DNA from: Candidatus Desulfosporosinus nitrosoreducens
Lineage (GTDB): Bacteria; Bacillota; Desulfitobacteriia; Desulfitobacteriales; Desulfitobacteriaceae
DNA: 64,000 nt
Reading direction: 5' to 3'
Assembly (NCBI RefSeq): GCF_030954495.1
Contig: NZ_JAVHUW010000026.1
Span: forward strand, 1 to 64,000
The position numbers and the translations under genes are program-made. The notes beneath the pieces were generated by a model that saw only the letters and a list, made by a program, of their open reading frames with translations, was not told the origin of the DNA and ran no database searches. Positions within the stretch are counted from its first letter, which is position 1. Every line of letters begins with the position of its first letter. Of this stretch, positions 35,885 through 43,810 are shown piece by piece.

Positions 35885-36622
35885 ATGAAGTGGTTGGGGG
35901 AAAGCGGGTGCGGGACAATGTCCGGTGAACTGGAAATAGTCGATAAGCTGATGTTCTTGATTTCCTCAGGCAAATACAGCGCTCATGACAGACTGCCTTC
36001 GGAAAATGAAATAGCCGGAAAATACAAGGTGCCGAGAATCACAGCCCGCAAGGCTTATGAACGGCTTGAGGAATTGGGCTATATCTATAAAAAGCAAGGA
36101 AAAGGAAGTTATGTCAAAGACAGATCCCGCCACATTGAGCTTGTGCTGAGCGGGGATGTGAGTTTTAGCCGAAAAATGCTGGAAAAGGGATATAACTTCC
36201 AATCAAACACTATCTTTTGCAAGGAGATTGGCTACAATAAGAAAATTTATACCTGTTTAGAGAATAAGGAGGGAGACCGGGTCTTTAAAATCGGGAGACT
36301 AAGGTATATTGACCAGCAACCTATTGCCCTGCATATTTCTTATGTTGCCAAATCGGTATTTGCTGATATCGACCTTGTGGGAGCCAATATCAGCTCGATG
36401 TTCGATTATTACAGCAGCAAAGGCTATCGGGAGTTTTCTTCCAAACCCAGTGTTTTAAGCGTTTCCTTTCCCACAGAGTCGCAAAGGAAACTGCTGGATT
36501 GTCCGCATTTAATCCCGCTTCTGGTGCTGGAGTCGGGCTGTATGGAGAAAATGAGCGGCCGGGTTTTAGAATATACCAAGATTTTTTACAGAAGCGATTG
36601 TTTTTCCTATGTGATACCCTAG
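35885..36622 (+). CDS. phnF: GntR-family regulator with UTRA domain, PhnF-like
   Basis: A 245-aa transcription factor: a GntR winged helix at about residues 15-75 (LPSENEIAGKYKVPRITARKAYERLEELGYIYKKQGKGSYV) and a UTRA ligand-binding domain to the end. PhnF-type regulators of this class commonly sit beside C-P lyase genes. The start is uncertain: ATG 35885 or ATG 35918. It is separated from phnG by a terminator and a 180-bp inverted repeat, so it is transcribed separately. The assignment as phosphonate regulator rests on position and family. Confidence 0.75.
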   Translation: MKWLGESGCGTMSGELEIVDKLMFLISSGKYSAHDRLPSENEIAGKYKVPRITARKAYERLEELGYIYKKQGKGSYVKDRSRHIELVLSGDVSFSRKMLEKGYNFQSNTIFCKEIGYNKKIYTCLENKEGDRVFKIGRLRYIDQQPIALHISYVAKSVFADIDLVGANISSMFDYYSSKGYREFSSKPSVLSVSFPTESQRKLLDCPHLIPLLVLESGCMEKMSGRVLEYTKIFYRSDCFSYVIP

Positions 36623-36684
36623 AAATGTCGTTCTCAATTGCTTTTAACTTCGTGCGGCAAGTAGTTTTTGTTCGGATCTGCCGC

Positions 36685-36729
36685 AGGGCTGAAACCAGCT
36701 TATCCTTAAGTTGGTTACAGCCCTTTTTG
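36685..36729 (+). terminator. Terminator after phnF-like gene
   Basis: AGGGCTG/CAGCCCT with inner ACCA..CTTA/TTAAG..TGGT pairing, followed by TTTTT. Confidence 0.8.
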
Positions 36730-36795
36730 TTACAGTTGGGCATACATGCCTCGAAGTAACACCACTGATCAATGAGAAAGAGATCCTTGGGGTCG

Positions 36796-36975
36796 GGCAG
36801 CTTCGCCCACATCCTGAACTCAACATTCCGAGGCTTGCTCACTCGCTTGCGAGGGAGCTCCGCCAAACCTCCGGGTAATACCTGATGTGAACCAATGGCT
36901 CCGCTTCCCCTCGCAATCTTTGTGAGCTTTACCGCCTCTCCATGAAATGAGTTCACTCTTGTGGGCGAAGCTGCC
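36796..36975. repeat. 180-bp element bounded by 16-bp perfect inverted repeats
   Basis: GGCAGCTTCGCCCACA at the left end is exactly complementary to TGTGGGCGAAGCTGCC at the right end. Inside, GAACTCA/TGAGTTC continues the pairing, and CTCGCTTGCGAG forms a central hairpin. It resembles a MITE-like or dispersed structured repeat. No target-site duplication is obvious. It fills most of the 36623-37157 gap, with no gene in it. Confidence 0.6.
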
Positions 36976-37008
36976 TTCCTTACGGGTCTTTTGATTTTTC
37001 AGAGAGGC

Positions 37009-37058
37009 CTTACAGAGATTTAACGAAGGGCCAACAAAGCCTTAACAAAGCGTTAACA
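37009..37058 (+). promoter_or_regulatory. PhoP box: five TTAACA-like repeats at 11-bp spacing
   Basis: CTTACA (37009), TTAACG (37020), CCAACA (37031), TTAACA (37042) and TTAACA (37053) recur every 11 bases. This is the direct-repeat pattern bound by PhoP of Gram-positive bacteria. A possible -10, TATGCT at 37079-37084, lies 20 bases downstream. It predicts phosphate-starvation induction of the phn operon. Confidence 0.8.
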
Positions 37059-37157
37059 CCATGAACTTGGCAACAAGTTATGCTGAGGATGATCCGAAGG
37101 TTCGGAAATCCCAGGGCAATTGGCCGGGACAAAGACGCATAAAGGAAGGGCTAAGCC

Positions 37158-37580
37158 ATGATCAGAAAAAAAAGGACCAGGATTTTAATCGAGGGTTCGT
37201 CAGAGGTCGCCCAAAGGTTAGCCGCGGAGATATTAAACAGACATGAGGTCAAGACCATCGAAGAAAGCAATAATGGTTTAGTCATGGTTAAAGTCCGGGA
37301 AAGCGCTAAAAGAAGTTTGTTCTACTTAGGTGAGGTGCTGATTACCGAGTGTAAGGTGATGGTCGCCGGAACCTTAGGGATCGGCATGGTTAAGGGGCAT
37401 GAACCAGGGCTTGCCTACAACTTGGCGATTATTGATGCGGCCTATAATGCCAGGTTAGCGGAGACGGAGGAATGGGCAAAGGTTTTGCAGCTTGAAGAAA
37501 TCCGTATCGCTGAAGAACGCCGGGCCTTAGAGAAGAAGGTTTTAATGACTAAAGTGAATTTTAACACCATGAATGTCTAG
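37158..37580 (+). CDS. phnG: C-P lyase core component PhnG
   Basis: A 140-aa subunit of the carbon-phosphorus lyase core. Typical features are the early RIxIEGS-like start, FYLGEVLITECKVMVAGTLGIGMVKGHEP and the acidic LAETEEW segment. With PhnH, PhnI and PhnJ it forms the core complex, in which PhnG and PhnI take part in attaching the phosphonate to the C1 of ATP ribose. The ATG has AAGGAAGGG upstream. It is the first gene of an operon starting at the PhoP box. Confidence 0.92.
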   Translation: MIRKKRTRILIEGSSEVAQRLAAEILNRHEVKTIEESNNGLVMVKVRESAKRSLFYLGEVLITECKVMVAGTLGIGMVKGHEPGLAYNLAIIDAAYNARLAETEEWAKVLQLEEIRIAEERRALEKKVLMTKVNFNTMNV

Positions 37581-37598
37581 ATAAGAGGGGTAGAGATA

Positions 37599-38195
37599 AT
37601 GGAATTGGATTTGGTTCACGATATTCAAGCGGTTTACCGTCAAACCCTGGATGCCATGTCCCGGCCGGGCTTGATTAAAAACATTCGTTCCCAGGCGCTT
37701 AAAGCGGAGATGGCAGCCGGTTGTTATGGCTCAACCCTGGTATTGGCTTTAATGCTTTTTGATACGGAAGTAACCTTTAAGGTCTGCTCCCAAGCTGAAG
37801 CAGAAATAACCAAACTTATCAGCCAGCTGACCTATGCCCGGGCAGCGGAACTGGCAAGCGCGGATTATATTCTTGTCTTGCAAGATGCCGCGGCGGAGGA
37901 TTTAGAGACGGCTTTTAATAAGTCTTATCCGGGAGACCTGTTGAATCCGCACAAAGGGGCGACCATCCTCATTGAGGCGGAGGCCGTGAGCAATGGGCGC
38001 AATCTAAGGCTAACAGGCCCGGGCATCCAGGAAGAACAGTATATTGACGTCAAAGCAAGCCCTTGCTGGATTGATCTGCGTGCCGAAAAAAATAGGGAAT
38101 ATCCTTTGGGAGTTGATGTGATGTTCACGGATGGGGAGAGCAACATTTTATGTCTCCCCCGCACAACTCAAATCAGAAAACAGGTGGTTGGTTAG
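37599..38195 (+). CDS. phnH: C-P lyase core component PhnH
   Basis: A 198-aa C-P lyase core subunit. The N terminus LVHDIQAVYRQTLDAMSRPG is diagnostic, and the C-terminal part (NREYPLGVDVMFTDGESNILCLPRTT) matches the family's conserved Y-P-x-G-x-D segment. PhnH has a PLP-transferase-like fold without the cofactor and dimerises in the core complex. It starts 18 bases after phnG behind GAGGGG, and its stop abuts the phnI start. Confidence 0.95.
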   Translation: MELDLVHDIQAVYRQTLDAMSRPGLIKNIRSQALKAEMAAGCYGSTLVLALMLFDTEVTFKVCSQAEAEITKLISQLTYARAAELASADYILVLQDAAAEDLETAFNKSYPGDLLNPHKGATILIEAEAVSNGRNLRLTGPGIQEEQYIDVKASPCWIDLRAEKNREYPLGVDVMFTDGESNILCLPRTTQIRKQVVG

Positions 38196-39332
38196 ATGGG
38201 TTATGTTGCGGTAAAAGGCGGTACTCTGGCCATAGAGGAATCTGGGAAACGCCTGAAATATGAGCGGTTGAAAAAGGGCCTTGTCCTGGATTGTCCGAGA
38301 ATTGAAAACGGTATGCGCTGCCTGATCGACCAGGTTATGTCGGAGAGCAGCCTTTATAACGAAACTCTGGCTGCGCTGGCTGTCAAACAGGCTGAGGGGA
38401 GCCCTGAGGAAGCGGTGTTCCTGATGCGGGCCTATCGCTCAACACTGCCGCGCAAGCATTATTCGCGCACAGTCGAGTCGGAAGAAATGCTGGTGGAACG
38501 GCGAATATCGGCCAGCTTTAAGGATATTCCCGGCGGACAAATTTTAGGGGCAGCCAATGATTACACTCACCGTTTAATCGATTTTAACTTGAGCGAAGAA
38601 ACGGATGAAGCAGCGGCCGGCTGGGTAAAGGCCTACGCTGCGGCAAGGGGGAACCTTGACGACAAAACGGATTTAACCCGTTTGCCCAAGGTTTTAGATT
38701 ATCTTCGGGCCGAAGGTCTGATTCCCCTCAGTGCCCAAGATGAGAGCGAGCCGGATGATGTTACCAAGGAGAGTCTGCAATTTCCAACCAGCCGCAGCCA
38801 ACGGCTTCAGATTCTAACGAGAGGGCAGACCGGCGCCCTGACTTCATTGGGGTATGCGGCTCAGCGCAGTTATGGGGCGCTGCATCCGACGGTGGGAGAA
38901 TTGAGGATTGGCAACCTGCCTATCTATGTCGGCAACCCTCTCACTGAGCAACATGATGAGGAGGATGCTTATTATATCGGGCAAATCAAGGTTACAGAGG
39001 TGGAAACTTTGTTCCCGGAAGACCTTCAGAAGATAAACGGTCAAAAGGAGATAGAATTCGGGATAGGCTATGGAATTTGTTACGGGCAGAATGAAACGAA
39101 GGCTATTGCTATGAGTATTTTAGATCATTGCCTGGAAACGGCAAATCCGGAGTTTCCGACCCATGATGAAGAGTTTGTCCTTCTGCATATTGATGCCGTC
39201 GAATCCACAGGGTTTATCTCACATTTGAAGCTGCCGCACTACGTGACCTTCCAATCCAAGCTGGACAGCGTCCGTAAGTTGAAAAAAGCTGAGGCTTTAA
39301 AAAATCTGACGTTGGAAGCCCATGAGGAGTGA
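38196..39332 (+). CDS. phnI: C-P lyase core component PhnI
   Basis: A 378-aa protein beginning GYVAVKGGTLAIEES, the classical PhnI start. The family catalyses nucleophilic displacement of adenine from ATP (with PhnG, PhnH and PhnL assistance) to make the ribose-phosphonate triphosphate. The central QRLQILTRGQTGALTSLGYAAQRSYG block and HPTVGELRIG are conserved. Its ATG follows the phnH stop codon directly, indicating coupling. Confidence 0.95.
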   Translation: MGYVAVKGGTLAIEESGKRLKYERLKKGLVLDCPRIENGMRCLIDQVMSESSLYNETLAALAVKQAEGSPEEAVFLMRAYRSTLPRKHYSRTVESEEMLVERRISASFKDIPGGQILGAANDYTHRLIDFNLSEETDEAAAGWVKAYAAARGNLDDKTDLTRLPKVLDYLRAEGLIPLSAQDESEPDDVTKESLQFPTSRSQRLQILTRGQTGALTSLGYAAQRSYGALHPTVGELRIGNLPIYVGNPLTEQHDEEDAYYIGQIKVTEVETLFPEDLQKINGQKEIEFGIGYGICYGQNETKAIAMSILDHCLETANPEFPTHDEEFVLLHIDAVESTGFISHLKLPHYVTFQSKLDSVRKLKKAEALKNLTLEAHEE

Positions 39333-39336
39333 AGCC

Positions 39337-40176
39337 ATGAAGATAAACTATAATTATGCCTTTTTCGACGAAGGCTCCAAGCGGGAGATCAGGCGGGCGA
39401 CCCTAAAAGCCATTGCTATTCCCGGGTATCAAGTGCCTTTTGCTTCCAGGGAGATGCCCATTGCCAGGGGCTGGGGAACAGGCGGCTTGCAACTGACCCT
39501 TTCCCTGGTGGGTCAAGAAGACATTCTGAAAGTTATTGACCAGGGTTCTGATGAGTCCGTGAATGCCGTCAACATTAAAAGACTGATTGCTTTGACCACG
39601 GGAATCAGGGTAACCGATCAGACGGCAGAGGCGACAATTATGCAATCCAGGCATAGAATTCCGGAAATTCCCCTGCAGGCAGGTCAGATTTTAGTTCTTC
39701 AGGTACCGTTGCCGGAACCGCTGAGGTCTTATGAGCCGAGTGAATATGAGACCAAAAAACTGCACGCCGAGCAAGAATACAGCGGAGCCTGGTTAATGCT
39801 TTTTGAGCAAATCATGAATTTCGGGGCGATGTCGACGGGCGCCGATCATCCGGTGCTGGTTCATGGCCGGTATGTTATGGCTCCCAGCCCTATTCCGAGA
39901 TTCGATAATCCTAAGCTGAATTATTCGCCCGCCTTGATTCTTTTGGGCGCCGGACGTGAAAAAAAAGTCTATGCCGTGCCTCCCTATACCCGGGTTGCGT
40001 CCCTTGATTTTGAAGATTACCCGTTTAAAGCCGAATCATTTCAGGATAAATTCTGCCGCTTGTGTGGAGCCAGGGGTGTATTTCTGGATGAAATACCGGA
40101 TGAGGCAACGGGTGAAACCTTTTATCAATGCAACGATACCAGTTATTGCTTGCAGAACTTAAATACCAAACCATAG
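39337..40176 (+). CDS. phnJ: Carbon-phosphorus lyase PhnJ (radical SAM)
   Basis: A 279-aa enzyme that breaks the C-P bond of ribose 1-phosphonate 5-phosphate using S-adenosylmethionine. The C terminus carries the unusual PhnJ cluster CxxC-x21-C-x5-C (CRLC...CNDTSYC), which binds the [4Fe-4S] cluster and includes the thiyl-radical cysteine. The N terminus NYNYAFFDEGSKREIRR is typical. I prefer the ATG at 39337 behind GAGGAG over the in-frame ATG at 39322. It lies 4 bases after phnI. Confidence 0.96.
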   Translation: MKINYNYAFFDEGSKREIRRATLKAIAIPGYQVPFASREMPIARGWGTGGLQLTLSLVGQEDILKVIDQGSDESVNAVNIKRLIALTTGIRVTDQTAEATIMQSRHRIPEIPLQAGQILVLQVPLPEPLRSYEPSEYETKKLHAEQEYSGAWLMLFEQIMNFGAMSTGADHPVLVHGRYVMAPSPIPRFDNPKLNYSPALILLGAGREKKVYAVPPYTRVASLDFEDYPFKAESFQDKFCRLCGARGVFLDEIPDEATGETFYQCNDTSYCLQNLNTKP

Positions 40177-40191
40177 GATGGGGATGGGAAA

Positions 40192-41037
40192 ATGGAAGAT
40201 TTTGAACAGCCGGTTTTATCCGTCAGGAAGATAAACAAGCAATATGGCGGGGGATGTGCCAGCTGCAGAGGGCCGGAGGCCCGGGGTTTGCTGAAGAATT
40301 ACTGTCCCGTCTGCGGTACGGTATATGCTTGCCGCAATATTTCGTTTGAAGTGTATGCCGGCGAAATCTTAGGCGTCGTTGGCGAAAGCGGCAGCGGCAA
40401 GTCGACGATGATGGAGTGCCTGTATTTTGACCAGGAAGTCAGCAGCGGAGAGGCCTATATTCATAGCTACAAAAACGGCAAAGCCAATGTCTTTGCAGAA
40501 TCGTCCCAGCAAAAACGCTACCTTAGGAATCATTTCCTGGGCAAAGTGTATCAAAATCCCCTTTTGAGTCTGAAGATGAATTTTTCCTCAATCGGCAATA
40601 TTGCCGAAAAGCTGATTGCAGCCGGCAACAGGAACGTGAAGGTGATGGAAAGCCGGGGCAAAGAATTGCTGGAACATGTAAATATACCGCTTTACCGTAT
40701 GAAGGAAGCCCCCAAGAACTTCTCGGGAGGAATGCAGCAAAGGGTCCAAATTGCCAAAGCCTTATCCAACAATCCGCCCCTCCTTCTGCTTGACGAAGTG
40801 ACGACAGGTTTGGATTTATCGGTTCAGGCCAGTGTCCTTGATCTGATTAAGACGATCCAGAGAGAGCTGAAGATTTCCATGGTTATTGTCTCGCATGATT
40901 TAGGGGTAATCAGAATGCTGGCCGACCGCACTATTGTGATGCTGGATGGCCGGATAATTGAACACGGTTTGACCGATCAGATTCTTGAAGATCCGCAGCA
41001 CGGTTATACGCAAAAGTTAGTGCAATCTTTGCTATAG
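40192..41037 (+). CDS. phnK: C-P lyase ABC-type ATPase PhnK
   Basis: A 281-aa ABC ATPase that docks onto the C-P lyase core rather than a membrane transporter. Walker A GESGSGKST is near residue 64, the signature NFSGGMQQRVQIAKAL near 178 and Walker B LLLLDEVTTGLDLSVQA near 196. A cysteine-bearing insert before Walker A (CASCRG...YCPVCGTVYACR) resembles a metal-binding ribbon and is a known kind of variation in this family. It starts 15 bases after phnJ. Confidence 0.93.
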   Translation: MEDFEQPVLSVRKINKQYGGGCASCRGPEARGLLKNYCPVCGTVYACRNISFEVYAGEILGVVGESGSGKSTMMECLYFDQEVSSGEAYIHSYKNGKANVFAESSQQKRYLRNHFLGKVYQNPLLSLKMNFSSIGNIAEKLIAAGNRNVKVMESRGKELLEHVNIPLYRMKEAPKNFSGGMQQRVQIAKALSNNPPLLLLDEVTTGLDLSVQASVLDLIKTIQRELKISMVIVSHDLGVIRMLADRTIVMLDGRIIEHGLTDQILEDPQHGYTQKLVQSLL

Positions 41038-41065
41038 TCCCTGGGGAATAAAAGGAGTAAAGGCT

Positions 41066-42298
41066 ATGTATTTGATCACAAATGTTCGGATAGTTACCGA
41101 AGAGTCTATTTTGACAGGGTATGACCTGGTGGTGCAAGAAGATAAGATTTTAAAAATAGTCCCTGAAGGCAATGACGAGCGGGACAGTAGTCTGCAAGTC
41201 ATTGACGGGGGAGGCGGCTATCTTACCCCCGGATTTGTAGATATTCATTCGGATTACATCGAGAATATGGCGGCACCCAGGCCGACCTGTCTCATGGATT
41301 TTGGACTGAGTGTTCGGGAAACAGAAAAACATTTGCTTTCCCATGGCATTACAACCATGTTCCACTCTCTTTCCCTGTTCAAAGACTCAGAGTATAAGCG
41401 GAAGCCGATCCGTGATCCTGAGAATGTCAGGAAATTCATTGACTTAATTGACAAAACTCATACGGGTCAGCACTTGATCCGGCATCGTTTTCACGCCCGC
41501 TTTGAAATCGATAATTTTGACGAAGTCGCCAGCTTAAAAGCCTACATCAAGGAGAAAAAGGTGCAGTTGCTTTCTTTCATGGATCATTCACCGGGGCAGG
41601 GACAGTATAGAGATCTGAAAGTCTATAGCGATATGGTCAAAAGCTATAATGACGTTGACGACGAGTCCATTGCTGAAATGATCGCCAGACATCAGGCCAA
41701 AGAAAAGATAACCCTTGAGGGGATGAGGGAAATTGCCCAGCTGGCTTCTGAACAGGGGATTGCTATCGCCTCTCATGATGACGACACTGTTGATAAGCTG
41801 GATTTGGTGCAAGGCTTAGGCGCGACAATCAGTGAATTTCCCATCACCATGGAAATAGCCCGCAAAGCCAGAGAAAAAGGCATGTTCACCATGGCAGGTG
41901 CGCCGAACGTTCTTTTAGGCGGTTCCCACAGCGGCAATTTGTCGGCGGCGGAAGCCATCGTGGCTCATAATATCGACATTTTATGCAGCGACTATTATCC
42001 GCCCGCGCTCTTGCACGCTGTTTTCACGCTGCAGGAGAACTATGGCCTGAACCTTGTGGAGGCCTTTAAGCTGGTTACCCTCAATCCTGCTAAGGCGGTG
42101 GACCTGGACCGGGAAATCGGGTCAATTAAAGCCGGGAAAAAAGCGGATCTCTTGATCATTGAAAGGATCGAGGATAATTATCCGGTCATAACGGCGGTTT
42201 TAGTCAATGGCAAGCTCAGGCAGAAGACCCATTACCCTGAGCGGACCGGGAGAAAAGCTTCCGGCGCAGCGGCTAAGGATCAGGAACTGCCGGCTTGA
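41066..42298 (+). CDS. phnM: Ribose 1-methylphosphonate 5-triphosphate diphosphatase PhnM
   Basis: A 410-aa amidohydrolase-fold enzyme that removes pyrophosphate from the ribose-phosphonate triphosphate before C-P cleavage. Metal-binding blocks are visible: PGFVDIHSDYIE near residue 56, ASHDDDT near 235 and the late SDYYPPALLHAVF block. The ATG follows AAAAGGAG. It is 28 bases after phnK and clearly part of the operon. Confidence 0.95.
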   Translation: MYLITNVRIVTEESILTGYDLVVQEDKILKIVPEGNDERDSSLQVIDGGGGYLTPGFVDIHSDYIENMAAPRPTCLMDFGLSVRETEKHLLSHGITTMFHSLSLFKDSEYKRKPIRDPENVRKFIDLIDKTHTGQHLIRHRFHARFEIDNFDEVASLKAYIKEKKVQLLSFMDHSPGQGQYRDLKVYSDMVKSYNDVDDESIAEMIARHQAKEKITLEGMREIAQLASEQGIAIASHDDDTVDKLDLVQGLGATISEFPITMEIARKAREKGMFTMAGAPNVLLGGSHSGNLSAAEAIVAHNIDILCSDYYPPALLHAVFTLQENYGLNLVEAFKLVTLNPAKAVDLDREIGSIKAGKKADLLIIERIEDNYPVITAVLVNGKLRQKTHYPERTGRKASGAAAKDQELPA

Positions 42299-42330
42299 TG
42301 ACCTGGATTTGGTAAGGAGGAGATAAAACG

Positions 42331-42954
42331 TTGCTCAATAAGCTGAGTAAAGAACCGCTTATTGCGGAGAACTGTCAATTGTGCCAGGTGGAGTTGGGTC
42401 AATATACGGAGATTGGAATTTTTAATGTACTGGAACATGTAAAACTCGCTGATTTTTCCTATACAGGCCGGTTCTGTACCCTGCAAAACGCCGAAATAGG
42501 GAAATTCTCCAACCTTGCGGACATGGTAAGAGTCGGCCCGGTATTTCATCCGCTGGCAAGGCCAAGCCTGCACCACTTTACCTACAGGCGCTTGAAGTAT
42601 GGCCTTGCTGACTGCGATGATGAAGCATTCTTTCAGTGGCGAAAGGAACAAAGAATCACCATCGGCCATGATACCTGGCTGGGACACGCTGCGATCATTA
42701 TGCCCGGGGTGACGATCGGCAATGGGGCTGTGGTAGGGAGCGGCGCAGTGGTCACCAAAGATGTCGCCCCTTATGCTATCGTTGCCGGTGTTCCCGCCAG
42801 ACCCCTCAAGAAACGGTTCCCTGAAGACATCGCCGGAAAATTGGAGGAAATTAAGTGGTGGGACTGGCCTTATGAGACTATTAAAGAACGACTTGAGGAT
42901 TTTTATCTTCCCATTCATGAATTCGTCGCCAAGCATTTTAAAGCAGGTGTGTAA
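42331..42954 (+). CDS. Phosphonate-operon hexapeptide-repeat acetyltransferase
   Basis: A 207-aa left-handed beta-helix protein of the hexapeptide acyltransferase family found in phosphonate operons. Repeats are visible at about residues 10-65 and 110-155 (ITIGHDTWLGHAAIIMPGVTIGNGAVVGSGAVV), with the C-terminal cap GVPARPLKKRFPEDIAGKLEEIKWWDW. A likely role is acyl transfer to a phosphonate or amino-phosphonate substrate; the exact substrate is unknown. The TTG start has AAGGAGGAG upstream. Its stop is immediately followed by the phnL ATG. Confidence 0.88.
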   Translation: MLNKLSKEPLIAENCQLCQVELGQYTEIGIFNVLEHVKLADFSYTGRFCTLQNAEIGKFSNLADMVRVGPVFHPLARPSLHHFTYRRLKYGLADCDDEAFFQWRKEQRITIGHDTWLGHAAIIMPGVTIGNGAVVGSGAVVTKDVAPYAIVAGVPARPLKKRFPEDIAGKLEEIKWWDWPYETIKERLEDFYLPIHEFVAKHFKAGV

Positions 42955-43650
42955 ATGAAAGAAATACTGACCATCAGGCATTTATCCAAAGCTTTCGTTA
43001 TTCATAACTTAGGCAAGAAAATTGAGGCTCTGGACGATATTAACCTTGATTTAAAAGAGGGTGAATTTGTCGGTATTAGCGGGAAAAGCGGCAGTGGAAA
43101 ATCAACGGTATTTAAATGTATTTACCGTACTTACGAACCGCAAAAGGGCAGTATCTGGTATAACTCCCAAGAGTTTGGCCTTGTTAATCTGGCAGACGTC
43201 TCAGAACGGCAGATGATCTGTCTGCGAAAGCAGGAAATAGGTTATGTATCGCAATTTCTCAATATAATGCCCCGGACTACAGCGCGGGAGCTGGTCAAAC
43301 AAGCGGTCAGGGAAATGGGAGGTGAAGAAGATTGGGCGGAACGGGAAGCCCGTAAGATACTTGAGCATTTTGAATTGGACAAGGAATTATGGGACTGTTA
43401 TCCCGCAACGTTTTCCGGAGGTGAAAAACTGCGCCTGAATATTGCCAGAGCTATGGTTAAGCGTCCGAGGCTGTTGCTTTTGGATGAACCTACAGCCAGC
43501 TTGGATCATGCTTCCAAGTTAAGAGTGCGGGAACTTATCGAACAATTAAAAAGCGCGGGCACAACCATGCTGGGAATCTTTCATGATCTGGAATTTATGG
43601 AGAACATCTGCAGCCGGGTTTACCAAATGTCCGAGGGAAGAATGTCATAA
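42955..43650 (+). CDS. phnL: C-P lyase ABC-type protein PhnL
   Basis: A 231-aa ABC ATPase needed by the C-P lyase machinery. It begins with the typical MKEILTIRHLSKAFVIHNLGKKIEALD, has Walker A GKSGSGKST near residue 43, the signature FSGGEKLRLNIARAM near 150 and Walker B LLLLDEPTASLD. Its ATG follows the previous stop codon without a gap. It is the last gene of the first transcript block; a 160-bp gap with repeats precedes phnD. Confidence 0.93.
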   Translation: MKEILTIRHLSKAFVIHNLGKKIEALDDINLDLKEGEFVGISGKSGSGKSTVFKCIYRTYEPQKGSIWYNSQEFGLVNLADVSERQMICLRKQEIGYVSQFLNIMPRTTARELVKQAVREMGGEEDWAEREARKILEHFELDKELWDCYPATFSGGEKLRLNIARAMVKRPRLLLLDEPTASLDHASKLRVRELIEQLKSAGTTMLGIFHDLEFMENICSRVYQMSEGRMS

Positions 43651-43658
43651 ATTTAAAT

Positions 43659-43697
43659 TTAACCCAAATATTACATTAGATTAATGGGAACTTAATT
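43659..43697 (+). promoter_or_regulatory. Possible second, weaker PhoP box before phnD
   Basis: TTAACC (43659), ATTACA (43670), TTAATG (43681) and TTAATT (43692) recur at the same 11-bp period as the strong box before phnG. Matches are imperfect, so confidence is moderate. Confidence 0.45.
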
Positions 43698-43756
43698 AAG
43701 GTTAGCTAAAATTAGATCAAGGTTAGCCGAAGGGTTCAAGCGCAAGGTTAGCCGAA
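43698..43756 (+). repeat. Three direct repeats AAGGTTAGC(CGAA)
   Basis: AAGGTTAGC at 43698, AAGGTTAGCCGAA at 43719 and 43744. The spacing is 21 and 25 bases. They lie between the weak PhoP box and phnD, and could be operator sites or local duplication. Confidence 0.5.
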
Positions 43757-43810
43757 ATTCAGGGATACAGGGCAGAGAAAAACTATTCTAAACTTGAGAG
43801 GAGAATCGTC

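Noticed and set aside
36499..36956. ORFs across the 180-bp inverted repeat, both strands
   Set aside because: They cross the phnF terminator or the palindromic element and have no coding signature.
37061..37246. ORF overlapping the phnG start
   Set aside because: It begins inside the promoter region between PhoP box and -10 and overlaps phnG in another frame.
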